A stretch of 64,000 bases of DNA from Lachnoclostridium edouardi (lineage in GTDB: Bacteria; Bacillota; Clostridia; Lachnospirales; Lachnospiraceae): the NCBI RefSeq assembly GCF_900240245.1, contig NZ_OESQ01000001.1, positions 124,001 to 188,000 of the forward strand, in the 5' to 3' direction. The notes under the pieces were generated by a model. The model saw only the letters and a list, made by a program, of their open reading frames with translations, was not told where the DNA came from and searched no databases. Shown here piece by piece: positions 41,638 to 51,265 of this stretch. Numbering within the stretch: position 1 is the first letter of the stretch; each line of letters opens with the position of its first letter. The position numbers were made by a program, and so were the translations under genes.

Positions 41638-42333
41638 TTACAATAGTCCCCGTTCCTTAAAACTGATATAAGAATTATCTCCAATAATTATATGATCAAT
41701 CAGCCGGACGCCAATGATTTCCCCGGCAGATGCAACTTTTTTTGTTATTATACAGTCTTCCTTGCTGGGAGAAGGATCTCCGCTGGGATGATTGTGCACC
41801 AGAGCAATATTAACTGCATGGTACTTTAACGCCTCCAGAAAGATTTCCCTGGGGGAAATTAAAGATGCATTTACAGTTCCCTTTGACATAAGGCAATCTC
41901 TGATCAAAGTCTGTTTGGTGTTAAAGCACATCATATATAAATGCTCCTGCTCCAGATGGCGCATATCTTCCATATAAAAATCTGCAATGGCAGCAGGCTG
42001 GGAAAAGGAATTTCCTTCCTGAAAAGCTTCCTTTTTCCAGATTCTTCTGGACAGCTCCCCAATACAAAGGAGCTGAATCCCTTTGACAGGGCCTACGCCC
42101 TTTATAGCCATTAACTCCGGCAAAGTAAGATGCATAAGCCCTAAAAGACTTTCCCCTGAGCTGTGGAGAGACAAAATTCTCTGAGCCAGGCCAAGGGAAT
42201 TCTCCTCTTTAGAACCTGTGCGGAGGATAATAGCCAGAAGCTCTGCATCACTTAAATGCTCCGGCCCTGATTTTAAACATTTCTCGTAAGGTCTTTTGCT
42301 GTCCGGCAGCTCTTTAATCGTAAGTTTTTTCAT
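41638..42333 (-). CDS. radC: RadC-family JAB/MPN-domain protein
   Basis: 231-aa protein of unclear function despite its name. The N-terminal helix-hairpin-helix region (about 1-100; LSDAELLAIILRTG, IKGVGPVKG) precedes a JAB/MPN metalloprotease-like domain with HNHPSGDPSPSKED. The ATG at 42333 has AGGAGG about 8 nt upstream. It precedes mreC as in many Firmicutes, but there without the mreB gap. Confidence 0.93.
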   Translation of the reverse strand: MKKLTIKELPDSKRPYEKCLKSGPEHLSDAELLAIILRTGSKEENSLGLAQRILSLHSSGESLLGLMHLTLPELMAIKGVGPVKGIQLLCIGELSRRIWKKEAFQEGNSFSQPAAIADFYMEDMRHLEQEHLYMMCFNTKQTLIRDCLMSKGTVNASLISPREIFLEALKYHAVNIALVHNHPSGDPSPSKEDCIITKKVASAGEIIGVRLIDHIIIGDNSYISFKERGLL

Positions 42334-42390
42334 ATTTTCCGCCTCCTGTAGTCCGTAACTCTCCAAGTACGTTCAGGCGTGCAGATGGTT

Positions 42391-42642
42391 TTAAATCCAG
42401 CGGTATACCAGCAAAGCCAGCACAACGCCGATAATTCCGGCCATGGTAATTTTGATGCTAAGGCCGAAGGTAATAACTAGAATCCCAAAGTTCAGCACAA
42501 GCGGAGTATCTAATCCAAAGGACTGACCGAAATTCAGCCAGGACAATCCTGCTACCCCTTCTGAAATACTTCCAATAAAGCCGCCCAGAACAATGCCGGC
42601 AAGCATTAAAAGCAGCAGAACCCAGAAATTTTTTGTTCTCAT
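42391..42642 (-). CDS. DUF4321 small membrane protein
   Basis: 83 aa with two hydrophobic segments (about 7-28 and 47-80) and the conserved LGGFIGS and LNFGILVITFGLSIKI pattern of DUF4321. Proteins of this family sit next to radC/mre genes in Clostridia; function unknown. GGGGAGAG precedes the ATG. Confidence 0.85.
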   Translation of the reverse strand: MRTKNFWVLLLLMLAGIVLGGFIGSISEGVAGLSWLNFGQSFGLDTPLVLNFGILVITFGLSIKITMAGIIGVVLALLVYRWI

Positions 42643-42718
42643 ATCCTGCTCTCCCCTTCCTGATTCTGTTTAGTAGTTTACCACAAGATGTGTTTCATGT
42701 ATACATTTTCCAGGCAGT

Positions 42719-43993
42719 TCACATAATTTTAAGAGATACAATGCCTGCATCCAAAAGTTTCTGCAGGGACATCAGAACGCCTAATTTGCCGTGATACCAT
42801 GTAAGTCCCCCCTGAAAATAGACAGCATAAGGAGGCTTTATAGGTCCGTCGGCTGACAGCTCAATAGAGGAACCCTGGACAAAGGCTCCCGCCGCCATAA
42901 TAACAGGAGCGTCATAGCCTGGCATGTCCCAGGGCTCAGGGCTGACAAAGCTGTCTACTGGGGCTGCCGCCTGGATGCCCTGACAAAATGCAATAACGCC
43001 TTCAGGAGTTCCAAAGGTAACTGCCTGAATAATATCGTGGCGTGACTCTGTGCCGTTTGGAACTACAGAAAATCCCAGCTGCTCGTAAATATTTGCGGCA
43101 AAAATAGCGCTTTTTAAGGCTCCTGCAACTACAGTAGGAGAAAGGAAAAATCCCTGGAACAGCTGCTGATTTAAGCCTAAGCTGGCGCCTACCTCTTTTC
43201 CAAGACCAGGAGCGCTAAGGCGATAAGAAGCATTGTCTATACAATCTTTACGTCCCACAATATATCCGCCGATAGGAGCCAGGCCGCCGCCTGGGTTTTT
43301 AATTAAAGAACCTACAATCATATCAGCCCCAACATCTGTAGGTTCGATTTTTTCTACAAATTCACCGTAACAGTTATCCACCATACAAATTACATCTGGC
43401 TTAATCTTTTTTACAAAAGCAATTAATTGGCCGATTTTTTCTACTGATAATGTAGGTCTTGTGGCATAACCTTTAGAGCGCTGAATAGTCACCAGCTTTG
43501 TTTTTTCGTTAATTGCTTTTTGGATTCCGTCAAAATCAAAAGAACCATCCTCTAATAAGTCTACTTGTCTGTAGGTGATGCCGTATTCCTTTAATGAGCC
43601 GGCAGAATCCCTGATTCCGATTACTTCCTCCAAGGTATCATAAGGCTTTCCCACAGGAGAAAGCAGTTCGTCTCCTGGTCGCAGGTTTCCTGATAAGGCA
43701 ATGTGCAAAGCATGGGTGCCGCTGATTAACTGGGGGCGGACTAATGCGCTTTCCCCGTGGAAGGCGCTGGCGTATACCTGCTCCAGCACGTCTCTGCCTA
43801 AATCATTATAGCCGTAGCCTGTAGTGGCGGCAAAATGAATATCGCTGACTCTGTTGTCCTGCATGGCCTTTAATACCTTCATCTGATTGTATTCTGCAAT
43901 CTGGTCAATAGCCTGAAAACGTTCCTTTAAAGAAGCCTCTATTTTTAATCCGAAATCTAACGCCTCCTGGCTGATTCCCATTTCTCTGTACAT
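42719..43993 (-). CDS. Methionine gamma-lyase family protein (aluminium-resistance/YnbB-like)
   Basis: 424-aa PLP-dependent enzyme of the Cys/Met-metabolism fold type I group (PF06838). HFAATTGYGYNDLGRD, the PQLISGTHALHIAL segment, MVDNCYGEF and the PLP-lysine region GSLIKNPGGGLAP are family hallmarks. The reaction is not settled, and the name aluminium resistance comes from an old phenotype. In Firmicutes it follows mutS-mutL-miaA-hfq; here it lies 1 nt after miaA and hfq is absent. Confidence 0.91.
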   Translation of the reverse strand: MYREMGISQEALDFGLKIEASLKERFQAIDQIAEYNQMKVLKAMQDNRVSDIHFAATTGYGYNDLGRDVLEQVYASAFHGESALVRPQLISGTHALHIALSGNLRPGDELLSPVGKPYDTLEEVIGIRDSAGSLKEYGITYRQVDLLEDGSFDFDGIQKAINEKTKLVTIQRSKGYATRPTLSVEKIGQLIAFVKKIKPDVICMVDNCYGEFVEKIEPTDVGADMIVGSLIKNPGGGLAPIGGYIVGRKDCIDNASYRLSAPGLGKEVGASLGLNQQLFQGFFLSPTVVAGALKSAIFAANIYEQLGFSVVPNGTESRHDIIQAVTFGTPEGVIAFCQGIQAAAPVDSFVSPEPWDMPGYDAPVIMAAGAFVQGSSIELSADGPIKPPYAVYFQGGLTWYHGKLGVLMSLQKLLDAGIVSLKIM

Positions 43994-43994
43994 A

Positions 43995-45002
43995 TTATTT
44001 TTCCTCCTCCAGACAGGCGTTAGTTTCTCCTGTCATCTGGTTCCATTCTTTTAATATAAAATTAAGGATATTTTCCTTATTATTGTCAAATTCAGGCAGA
44101 TACAGCCAGCGCACATCTTTTTCTCTTCTGAACCAGGTCAGCTGGCGTTTGGCAAAGTGCCTTGTATCTCGTTTTAAAATATACACAGCCTCATCTAAGC
44201 TATATAAGCCGTCTAAATAGTCTAAAATTTCTTTATATCCCAACCCTTGCATAGAGGTTATTCCTCTGCGGCATCCCAGTTCTTTTAAAGCCTTCACCTC
44301 TTCTACAAGGCCCTCTTTCATCATTAAATCTACACGTTTGTCAATTCTTTCGTAAAGAAGGGAACGCTCAGTATTTAATACATAGTAGAGAAAGGCATAG
44401 GGAGAGTTTTTTTGTTTTTCCTGCTCATTGTGCAGGGAGATTTTCTGCCCTGTCAGCTGGTAATATTCCAGGGCTCGTATCACCCGTTTTACGTTATTTT
44501 CGTGAATCGCCTCCCCGGATTTAGGATCTACCTGGCAAAGCTGATTATGCAGCCAGGAGGCTCCATACTTTGCGACATCCTCCTCCAGCTTCTTTCGTAT
44601 TCTGCCGCCCTCTTCATTTTCTTTAAAATCAATATCATTTAAAAGAGCCTGAATATAAAAGCCAGTGCCTCCGGCGATAATCGGCACTTTATTGCGGCTG
44701 TAAATATCCTCCAGGGCTTTCTGCGCCAGCTGTTTGAAAATTACTACGTTAAAATCCTCTGTAGGCTCTAGCACATTAATAAGATGATGGGGAACTCCCC
44801 TCATCTCCTCTTCTTTTATTTTGGCAGAACCAATATCCATATGGCGGTATACCTGCATGGAATCTGCGCTGATAATTTCCCCGTTTACAGCCTTTGCAAG
44901 GTCCACAGAAAGGTCTGTTTTGCCTACGGCAGTAGGACCTGTAAGAACAATTAAAGGCAGCTTTTTATTTCTGTTTATATTATTATTTTTACTTAGTTCC
45001 AT
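43995..45002 (-). CDS. miaA: tRNA dimethylallyltransferase
   Basis: 335-aa enzyme that adds a dimethylallyl group to A37 of tRNAs reading UNN codons, the substrate for MiaB in the same region. The P-loop GPTAVGKTDLS, DSMQVYRHMDIGSAK, HHLINVLEP and AGGTGFYIQALL are diagnostic. The ATG at 45002 has GAGG 6-7 nt upstream; the GTG at 45014 lacks a site. The mutL stop lies 8 nt before it. Confidence 0.96.
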   Translation of the reverse strand: MELSKNNNINRNKKLPLIVLTGPTAVGKTDLSVDLAKAVNGEIISADSMQVYRHMDIGSAKIKEEEMRGVPHHLINVLEPTEDFNVVIFKQLAQKALEDIYSRNKVPIIAGGTGFYIQALLNDIDFKENEEGGRIRKKLEEDVAKYGASWLHNQLCQVDPKSGEAIHENNVKRVIRALEYYQLTGQKISLHNEQEKQKNSPYAFLYYVLNTERSLLYERIDKRVDLMMKEGLVEEVKALKELGCRRGITSMQGLGYKEILDYLDGLYSLDEAVYILKRDTRHFAKRQLTWFRREKDVRWLYLPEFDNNKENILNFILKEWNQMTGETNACLEEEK

Positions 45003-45010
45003 GTTATACC

Positions 45011-47017
45011 TCACACAATCCGCTTGAACTTTTTCTCCAGCTCATATTTGCTCATAGATATGATAGTAGGTCTGCCGTGAGGGCAGGCATAAGGATTGTC
45101 CAGCTGGAGAAGCTGGTCGATTAATTCATTAGCCTCCGCCTCATTCATCTGGTGATTTCCTTTTACTGCCGCCTTACATGACATAGAGGCTATTTTTTCA
45201 TAAATCATTTCAGAATTCTCCAGGGCAGTGTCCTCTGACAGCTGGTCTAACATTTCTAACAGCAGATCCTTTTTGGCAATAGAAAACAGATTTCCAGGCA
45301 CGCCTCTGACAGCATACTCTCTTCCGCCAAAAGGCTCAATTTCAAATCCAATACCTGTAAAGTGCTCCATATGCTTTTTTAAAAGCACTTCTTCACTTGT
45401 GCTCAAGGTGAGAATAATCGGAGGGTTTACTGCCTGACAGGTATATTCCCGGTTTTTCAAGGAAGCCATGGTTTTCTCATACAGTACTTTTTCATGGGCG
45501 GCATGTTGGTCAATAATGTAAAGATGATTGTCAAATTCCACCATCCAATAAGTATTAAACAGCTGGCCGATCAGGCGGTGGCGGATTCTGGACTCTGGAT
45601 TTAAAAGCTTTTTATCAAACAGCTCCATCTGCTTTGGCTCTGTCTCTTTCCTGTCTTTTTCCGCAGGCCTTTGTTTATGTTCCTGGTCAGGCAAGGCCTG
45701 GGAAACCGGCTGGTGTACAGGCTGGGAGACGATAGTCTCATGTACTGCAGACTGAGAGGCAGCAGGCCGCAATACTGCAGGCTGCGCTTGAGAAGATGCA
45801 GGCGCTGCAGAATGAGATATTTTGGACTGAGCAGCTTCAGGTTTTGCAGTTTGAGGGAAAGAGCCGTAATTTACAGATGGCTCCTTTACACATATATGCA
45901 TCTGCTTCATTCTGTTTTTTTCAAAAGGCTCCGGTGCATAGGAGGAAGCTTTTGTCTGGGAAGTTAAGCGTTTTACCTCCTGGGCATCCCGTTTTTCCTT
46001 TTCCTCTAAGCTGACTGAGGGGATCAGCTCCTTGTGGGCTAAGGCAGACTGAAGGGAGTGGAGCACCGTACCATATATTTGTTCTCCGTCCCTAAAACGC
46101 AGCTCCATTTTTGTGGGATGAACATTTACATCTAAGAATTCAGGGTCAATAGTAAAGTGGAGCATAGTAAAGGGATATTTGTGCTGCATCATAAAGGGGC
46201 GAAAAGCCTCCTCAATGGCTTTTGCAATAATATTGCTTTTTATATACCGTCCGTTAATATAATAATTTTCAAAATTTCTGTTGCTTCTGGCAATCACCGG
46301 CTTTCCAATAAAACCGTGTACAGAAATATGGCTTTCCTCAGCCTTTACAGGCAGCAGATTGCCTGCGATTTCCCTGCCATACACAGTATATATAATATCC
46401 TTCAGATTGTGATTTCCGGAGGTGTGAAGCTTGTTTTGATTATTTTGGATAAAGCGGACGGAAACCTCAGGGTGAGACAAGGCGATTTTCTCAACCAGGT
46501 CTGCCACATGTGCCCCCTCAGTCTGGGGAGTTTTTAAAAACTTCCTTCTGACAGGAGTATTGTAAAATAAGTTTCTGGCAATAAAGGTGGTGCCGTCAGG
46601 AGCTCCGATTTCCTCCAAAGATTTTTCTGCGCCCCCTTCAATCTGATACCTGGTGCCTGTTAAGCTTTCAGGAGTTTTTGTAATTATTTCCACCTGGGAA
46701 ACAGCGGCGATACTGGATAAGGCTTCTCCTCTGAAGCCTAAGGAGGAAACTGTAAATAAATCTTCTACAGACTGTATTTTGCTGGTAGAATGCCGGAGAA
46801 AGGCTAAGGCGATTTCGTCCTTTGGGATGCCAAATCCGTTGTCCGTAACGCGGATAAAGGAGGTTCCTCCGTCCCGGATTTCCACTGTGACGGCCGTAGC
46901 CTTGGCATCAATGGCATTTTCCAGCAGCTCCTTTACTACGGAGGCAGGGCGTTCAATTACCTCTCCCGCCGCAATTTTGTTAATTGTATTTTGATCCAGT
47001 ACTGTAATTTGCGCCAT
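45011..47017 (-). CDS. mutL: DNA mismatch repair endonuclease MutL
   Basis: 668-aa mismatch-repair protein. The N-terminal GHKL ATPase domain (about 1-330; ELLENAIDAKAT, DNGFGI, GFRGEALSSI) is followed by a low-complexity Ser/Ala/Gln linker (about 350-465) and the C-terminal dimerisation domain. That domain has DQHAAHEKVLYE, the DQHA(X)2E(X)4E metal-binding endonuclease motif, and CPHGRP, so this MutL should nick DNA as in organisms lacking MutH. The ATG at 47017 follows AGGAGG. It lies 11 nt after mutS. Confidence 0.97.
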   Translation of the reverse strand: MAQITVLDQNTINKIAAGEVIERPASVVKELLENAIDAKATAVTVEIRDGGTSFIRVTDNGFGIPKDEIALAFLRHSTSKIQSVEDLFTVSSLGFRGEALSSIAAVSQVEIITKTPESLTGTRYQIEGGAEKSLEEIGAPDGTTFIARNLFYNTPVRRKFLKTPQTEGAHVADLVEKIALSHPEVSVRFIQNNQNKLHTSGNHNLKDIIYTVYGREIAGNLLPVKAEESHISVHGFIGKPVIARSNRNFENYYINGRYIKSNIIAKAIEEAFRPFMMQHKYPFTMLHFTIDPEFLDVNVHPTKMELRFRDGEQIYGTVLHSLQSALAHKELIPSVSLEEKEKRDAQEVKRLTSQTKASSYAPEPFEKNRMKQMHICVKEPSVNYGSFPQTAKPEAAQSKISHSAAPASSQAQPAVLRPAASQSAVHETIVSQPVHQPVSQALPDQEHKQRPAEKDRKETEPKQMELFDKKLLNPESRIRHRLIGQLFNTYWMVEFDNHLYIIDQHAAHEKVLYEKTMASLKNREYTCQAVNPPIILTLSTSEEVLLKKHMEHFTGIGFEIEPFGGREYAVRGVPGNLFSIAKKDLLLEMLDQLSEDTALENSEMIYEKIASMSCKAAVKGNHQMNEAEANELIDQLLQLDNPYACPHGRPTIISMSKYELEKKFKRIV

Positions 47018-47028
47018 AGCTCCTCCTT

Positions 47029-49689
47029 TTAATTTCCGTTCCACCTGTTTTTAAGTTTTGTCTGCAGCCTGTATAAGGTATTTAATGCGTCAATAGGAGT
47101 CATACTTCCTAATTCCAGCTCCCCCAGTTCTTTAATAATCTGGTCCTCCTGAACTGTGTCAAATAAGGTCAGCTGTGAAAGCTCCACTTCATCCGGCTTT
47201 GGCACAGGCTTGTGCTGATTGGCAGCTGCTCCTGTTTTAGCTATTTCCTTGGCTTTGGCAGTAATATCCGCGTCGCTTAGCTCATTTACCAGCTCTTTGG
47301 CTCTGGCAATTACAGGTTCCGGCACTCCGGCCAGCTTGGCAACCTGAATTCCGTAGCTTTTATCAGCTCCGCCTTTTACGATCTTCCGCAGAAAGACAAT
47401 ATCATCCCCCTGCTCTTTTACTGCAATGCAGTAATTGTTTACTCCGTTTAAAGTACCCTCCAGCTCTGTCAGCTCGTGATAATGAGTGGCAAATAAGGTT
47501 TTGGCTCCCAGAATTTTAGTGTTGCTGATATATTCTACCACAGCCCAGGCAATAGATAAGCCGTCAAAGGTGCTGGTGCCTCTTCCAATTTCATCTAAAA
47601 TTAAAAGGCTGTTTCTGGTGGCGTTTCTCAATATGTTGGCTACCTCTGTCATTTCCACCATAAATGTACTTTGGCCGGAGGCCAAATCGTCGGAGGCGCC
47701 TACCCTGGTGAAAATTCTGTCGCAGATGCCGATATTGGCTTCATCTGCAGGGACAAAGCTGCCGATTTGAGCCATAAGCACAATTAAGGCAGTCTGGCGC
47801 ATATAAGTAGACTTTCCGGCCATATTAGGGCCTGTAATAATGGAAACCCTGTTTTTCGTGTTATCTAAATAAATGTCATTTGCCACAAACATGTCGTTGC
47901 GTATCATTTTTTCTACAACAGGATGGCGGCCGTTTTTAATCTGGATTACACCTTTTTCATTAATTTTAGGTTTTACATAATTATTTCTGGTAGCTGCCAG
48001 GGAAAGGGAGGCAAATACGTCGATGCCTGCAATGGCCTTTGCTGTTTTCTGAATTCTTAATACCTGGCTGCCGATTTTATCTCTGACCTGGCAGAACAAA
48101 TCGTATTCTAAGGAAAACAGCTTGTCCTCAGCTCCCATAATCACATCTTCCAGCTCTTTTAATTTATCTGTTGTAAAACGCTCTGCGTTTGTTAAGGTCT
48201 GCTTGCGCACAAAGTAATCAGGAACCTGATCCTTAAAGGAGTTTGTCACTTCAAAATAGTAACCGAACACTTTGTTAAACTTAACCTTTAAAGCTTTTAT
48301 TCCCGTTTTTTCTCTTTCCTCAGCCTCCAGCTGAGCCAGCCACGTTTTGCCTTCTGTTTTGGCTTTTCTCAGCCTGTCTGTTTCCGGGTCAAAGCCGTCC
48401 TTAATAATGCCTCCTTCTTTGGAAGAAATAGGCGGCTCCTCCACAATGGCGCTTTCAATTAGCTGGTGCAGATCCTCTAAGCTGTCCAGCTCTTCATAAA
48501 ACTCTTTTAAGGCAGGGCTGGTAAATTCAGATAAAATATTTTTTATGTAAGGAAGCATAGATAGGGAACTGGAAAATGCGATTAAATCTCTGGGATTAGC
48601 GGTGCGGTAGCTGATGCGGCCAATCAGGCGCTCCAGATCATAAATAGAGTTTAAGTATTCTCTCAGCTCTTCCCTTGCTATATAATTCATATTCAGCTCT
48701 TCAATACCGTTTTGCCGCTTTAAAATAGCCTCCCGCTGAATTAAAGGCTGTTCTACATATGTTCTCATTAATCTGGCGCCCATGGCAGTTTTCGTTTTAT
48801 CTAAAACCCAAAGCAAGGTGCCTTTTTTCTGCTTTTCTCTTAATGTTTCAAGAAGCTCCAGATTTCTTCTTGTAGAAACGTCTAAAACCATATACTGCCC
48901 TACAGAATATGGAGTTATGCCTGTAATATGGGACAAAGTGTTTTTTTGTGTATCGTAAAGATACTGCATAACAGCTCCTGCCGCAATTACGCCTGTATCG
49001 TATATGCCAAGACCCAGCCCCTCCAGACTATTTACATGGTAATGCTCTTTTAAAAGCTTTCTGCAGGACTCGTCGGAGAAAAATCTGGCTTCTAAGGATG
49101 ACATGGCAAAATGGTATCTGTTTTTTAATTCCTCCACGTCGATTCCCGACATGAGAAAAGCCTCGTTACAGATAATTTCTGAAGGAGAAAACTTATTAAT
49201 TTCATCTGTCAGCTCTCTTTCAGACTGAACCTCAGTTACCAAAAAATCACCAGTACTAATGTCTGCACTGGCAATTCCAAAGGTATCTCCCAGATATACA
49301 ATTCCCATTAAATAATTATTTTTAGTTTCATCTAAAGCTACAGAGCTGGTAATAGTTCCCGGGGTGACAATTCTTACCACCTCCCTTTTAACAAGCCCCT
49401 TAGCTTGTTTCGGGTCTTCCATCTGCTCAGCGATAGCTACTTTGTAGCCCTTTTGAACCAGCTTATTAAGATAAGTATCTACTGCGTGGAAGGGAACGCC
49501 GCACATAGGCGCCCTCTCCTCCATTCCGCATTCCTTTCCAGTTAAGGTGATTTCCAGCTCTCTGGAGGCTGTAATGGCGTCCTCAAAGAACATTTCATAA
49601 AAATCTCCTAATCTGTAAAACAGAATACAGTCGCTGTATTGCTTTTTTGTTTCTACATATTGAAACATCATTGGTGATAATCCAGCCAT
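47029..49689 (-). CDS. mutS: DNA mismatch repair protein MutS
   Basis: 886-aa mismatch sensor. The N-terminal mismatch-binding domain has FYEMFFEDA (Phe-X-Glu contact). The lever/clamp domains follow, then the ABC-type ATPase with GPNMAGKSTYMRQ, the LDEIGRGTSTFDG Walker B/D-loop region and THYHEL. The C-terminal segment ends in a short tetramerisation-like tail. It begins the mutS-mutL-miaA group and lies 52 nt downstream of miaB. Confidence 0.98.
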   Translation of the reverse strand: MAGLSPMMFQYVETKKQYSDCILFYRLGDFYEMFFEDAITASRELEITLTGKECGMEERAPMCGVPFHAVDTYLNKLVQKGYKVAIAEQMEDPKQAKGLVKREVVRIVTPGTITSSVALDETKNNYLMGIVYLGDTFGIASADISTGDFLVTEVQSERELTDEINKFSPSEIICNEAFLMSGIDVEELKNRYHFAMSSLEARFFSDESCRKLLKEHYHVNSLEGLGLGIYDTGVIAAGAVMQYLYDTQKNTLSHITGITPYSVGQYMVLDVSTRRNLELLETLREKQKKGTLLWVLDKTKTAMGARLMRTYVEQPLIQREAILKRQNGIEELNMNYIAREELREYLNSIYDLERLIGRISYRTANPRDLIAFSSSLSMLPYIKNILSEFTSPALKEFYEELDSLEDLHQLIESAIVEEPPISSKEGGIIKDGFDPETDRLRKAKTEGKTWLAQLEAEEREKTGIKALKVKFNKVFGYYFEVTNSFKDQVPDYFVRKQTLTNAERFTTDKLKELEDVIMGAEDKLFSLEYDLFCQVRDKIGSQVLRIQKTAKAIAGIDVFASLSLAATRNNYVKPKINEKGVIQIKNGRHPVVEKMIRNDMFVANDIYLDNTKNRVSIITGPNMAGKSTYMRQTALIVLMAQIGSFVPADEANIGICDRIFTRVGASDDLASGQSTFMVEMTEVANILRNATRNSLLILDEIGRGTSTFDGLSIAWAVVEYISNTKILGAKTLFATHYHELTELEGTLNGVNNYCIAVKEQGDDIVFLRKIVKGGADKSYGIQVAKLAGVPEPVIARAKELVNELSDADITAKAKEIAKTGAAANQHKPVPKPDEVELSQLTLFDTVQEDQIIKELGELELGSMTPIDALNTLYRLQTKLKNRWNGN

Positions 49690-49741
49690 GTTTCTTTTCC
49701 TCTTTCTGAATATTCTGTACAGGAAAAAGGCTAAATTATAT

Positions 49742-51265
49742 TTAAGCCTTCACCTGACTTCCCATATAATAAAAGCCTTTGCTTTCCTCTAAATATACAT
49801 CTGTAATTTTTCCAATCAGAGAGGGATCTCCTGGAAAATGAACTACAGTGTTGTTGCTTAGACGGCCTGTAAGCCATCCTTTTAAGTGGCTGTCCTCTTC
49901 CTCCGTCAGCACCTTTTGGACAGTGTGCAGATCTCTGCCTGACACCTTCCCGGCAATAGTCTGAACCTCTTTTAAAAGACGGTCAAACCTGTCTTTCACT
50001 ACAGGCTCAGGCACCTGATTTTCCATAGCTGCGGCAGGGGTTCCTGTTCTTTTAGAATATATAAAAGTAAAGGCGCTGTCAAAGCGAACTTTTCTCACCA
50101 CGTCCAAGGTATCCTGAAAATCCTCCTCCGTCTCCCCTGGAAATCCTACAATAATATCAGTGGTCAGGGAGATGCCGGGCACAGCCTTTTTGATTTTTTC
50201 CGCCAGCTGTAAATACTGCTCCTTTGTATATCTGCGGTTCATTGCCTTTAGTATTCTGCTGCTTCCCGACTGCATAGGAAGGTGAAGGTGAAGACAGATT
50301 TTTTTAGAGTTCTTCATCACCTCAATCAGCTGGTCTGATAAATCTTTGGGGTGGGAGGTCATAAAGCGGATTCTTTCAATTCCCGGAATCTGCTCTACCT
50401 GCTCTAACAGCTGAGCAAAGGTAATAGGATTGTCCAAGGTCTTTCCGTAGGAATTTACATTCTGGCCTAAAAGCATAATTTCCACAACCCCTTCTGAGGC
50501 CAGCTTCTCAATTTCCCTCAGGATCTCCTCAGGCTTTCTGCTTCTCTCCCGTCCTCTTACATAAGGCACAATGCAGTAGCTGCAGAAATTGTTGCAGCCA
50601 AACATAATATTTACCCCGGATTTAAAAGGATATTTCCGTTTAGAAGGCAGATCCTCCACAATTTCTGTAGTGCCTTCCCAAACGTCTATTGTCATATGAT
50701 CCTCAGTTAATCTGTTAAAAATCAGCTCGGCCAGTTTGAAAATATTGTGGGTGCCGAATATAATATCTACGAATTTGTAGTCCTTTTTTATTTTTTCCAC
50801 TACATCAGGCTCCTGCATCATACAGCCGCAGAGCGCCACCAGCATAGACGGATTTTTCTTTTTCAGATTATGTACAAATCCCAGATGGCCGTATACTTTT
50901 TGGTTGGCGTTTTCTCGGACGGTACATGTATTGTACAAAACAAAGGAGGCAGCTTCTGACTCTGCTTCGCAAAGACCGGCCTGGTTCAGAATCGCCTGAA
51001 GCTTTTCTGAATCCTTGGCGTTCATCTGGCAGCCGTAAGTTTCAATGTGAAATGTGCCGTATATTTCTTTTTCCAGCATTTCTTTTATTTGTTCTTCTCC
51101 AAACTGCCTTTTAGCTTCCCCGGAATCTATCATAAACTGGAAGCGGGCCTTAAAAAGAGCCTTTACCTGGCGGATAAAGTAAAGCTGGCGTTCCGGCTCT
51201 TTTCCCGGCGCTTCCTCATATATTTTATTAAAATCAAAGTGTTTCATATAATCATTTGCTTTCAT
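49742..51265 (-). CDS. miaB: tRNA-2-methylthio-N6-dimethylallyladenosine synthase
   Basis: 507-aa radical SAM methylthiotransferase that converts i6A37 to ms2i6A37 in tRNA, acting after MiaA. The first cluster uses Cys79, Cys114 and Cys148 ([21 protein letters not shown]). The radical SAM cluster uses Cys224, Cys228 and Cys231 (CNNFCSYC). A C-terminal TRAM domain (about 440-507) binds RNA. An N-terminal extension of about 70 residues precedes the first domain, as in other Clostridia. Its ATG overlaps the proA stop by 4 nt. Confidence 0.96.
   Translation of the reverse strand: MKANDYMKHFDFNKIYEEAPGKEPERQLYFIRQVKALFKARFQFMIDSGEAKRQFGEEQIKEMLEKEIYGTFHIETYGCQMNAKDSEKLQAILNQAGLCEAESEAASFVLYNTCTVRENANQKVYGHLGFVHNLKKKNPSMLVALCGCMMQEPDVVEKIKKDYKFVDIIFGTHNIFKLAELIFNRLTEDHMTIDVWEGTTEIVEDLPSKRKYPFKSGVNIMFGCNNFCSYCIVPYVRGRERSRKPEEILREIEKLASEGVVEIMLLGQNVNSYGKTLDNPITFAQLLEQVEQIPGIERIRFMTSHPKDLSDQLIEVMKNSKKICLHLHLPMQSGSSRILKAMNRRYTKEQYLQLAEKIKKAVPGISLTTDIIVGFPGETEEDFQDTLDVVRKVRFDSAFTFIYSKRTGTPAAAMENQVPEPVVKDRFDRLLKEVQTIAGKVSGRDLHTVQKVLTEEEDSHLKGWLTGRLSNNTVVHFPGDPSLIGKITDVYLEESKGFYYMGSQVKA

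Noticed and set aside
45671..46537. Long open frames on the + strand opposite mutL (also opposite mutS, PBP2 and SpoVB-like genes)
   Set aside because: They lie antisense to well-conserved genes, have no ribosome sites and show biased composition from the opposite codon usage.
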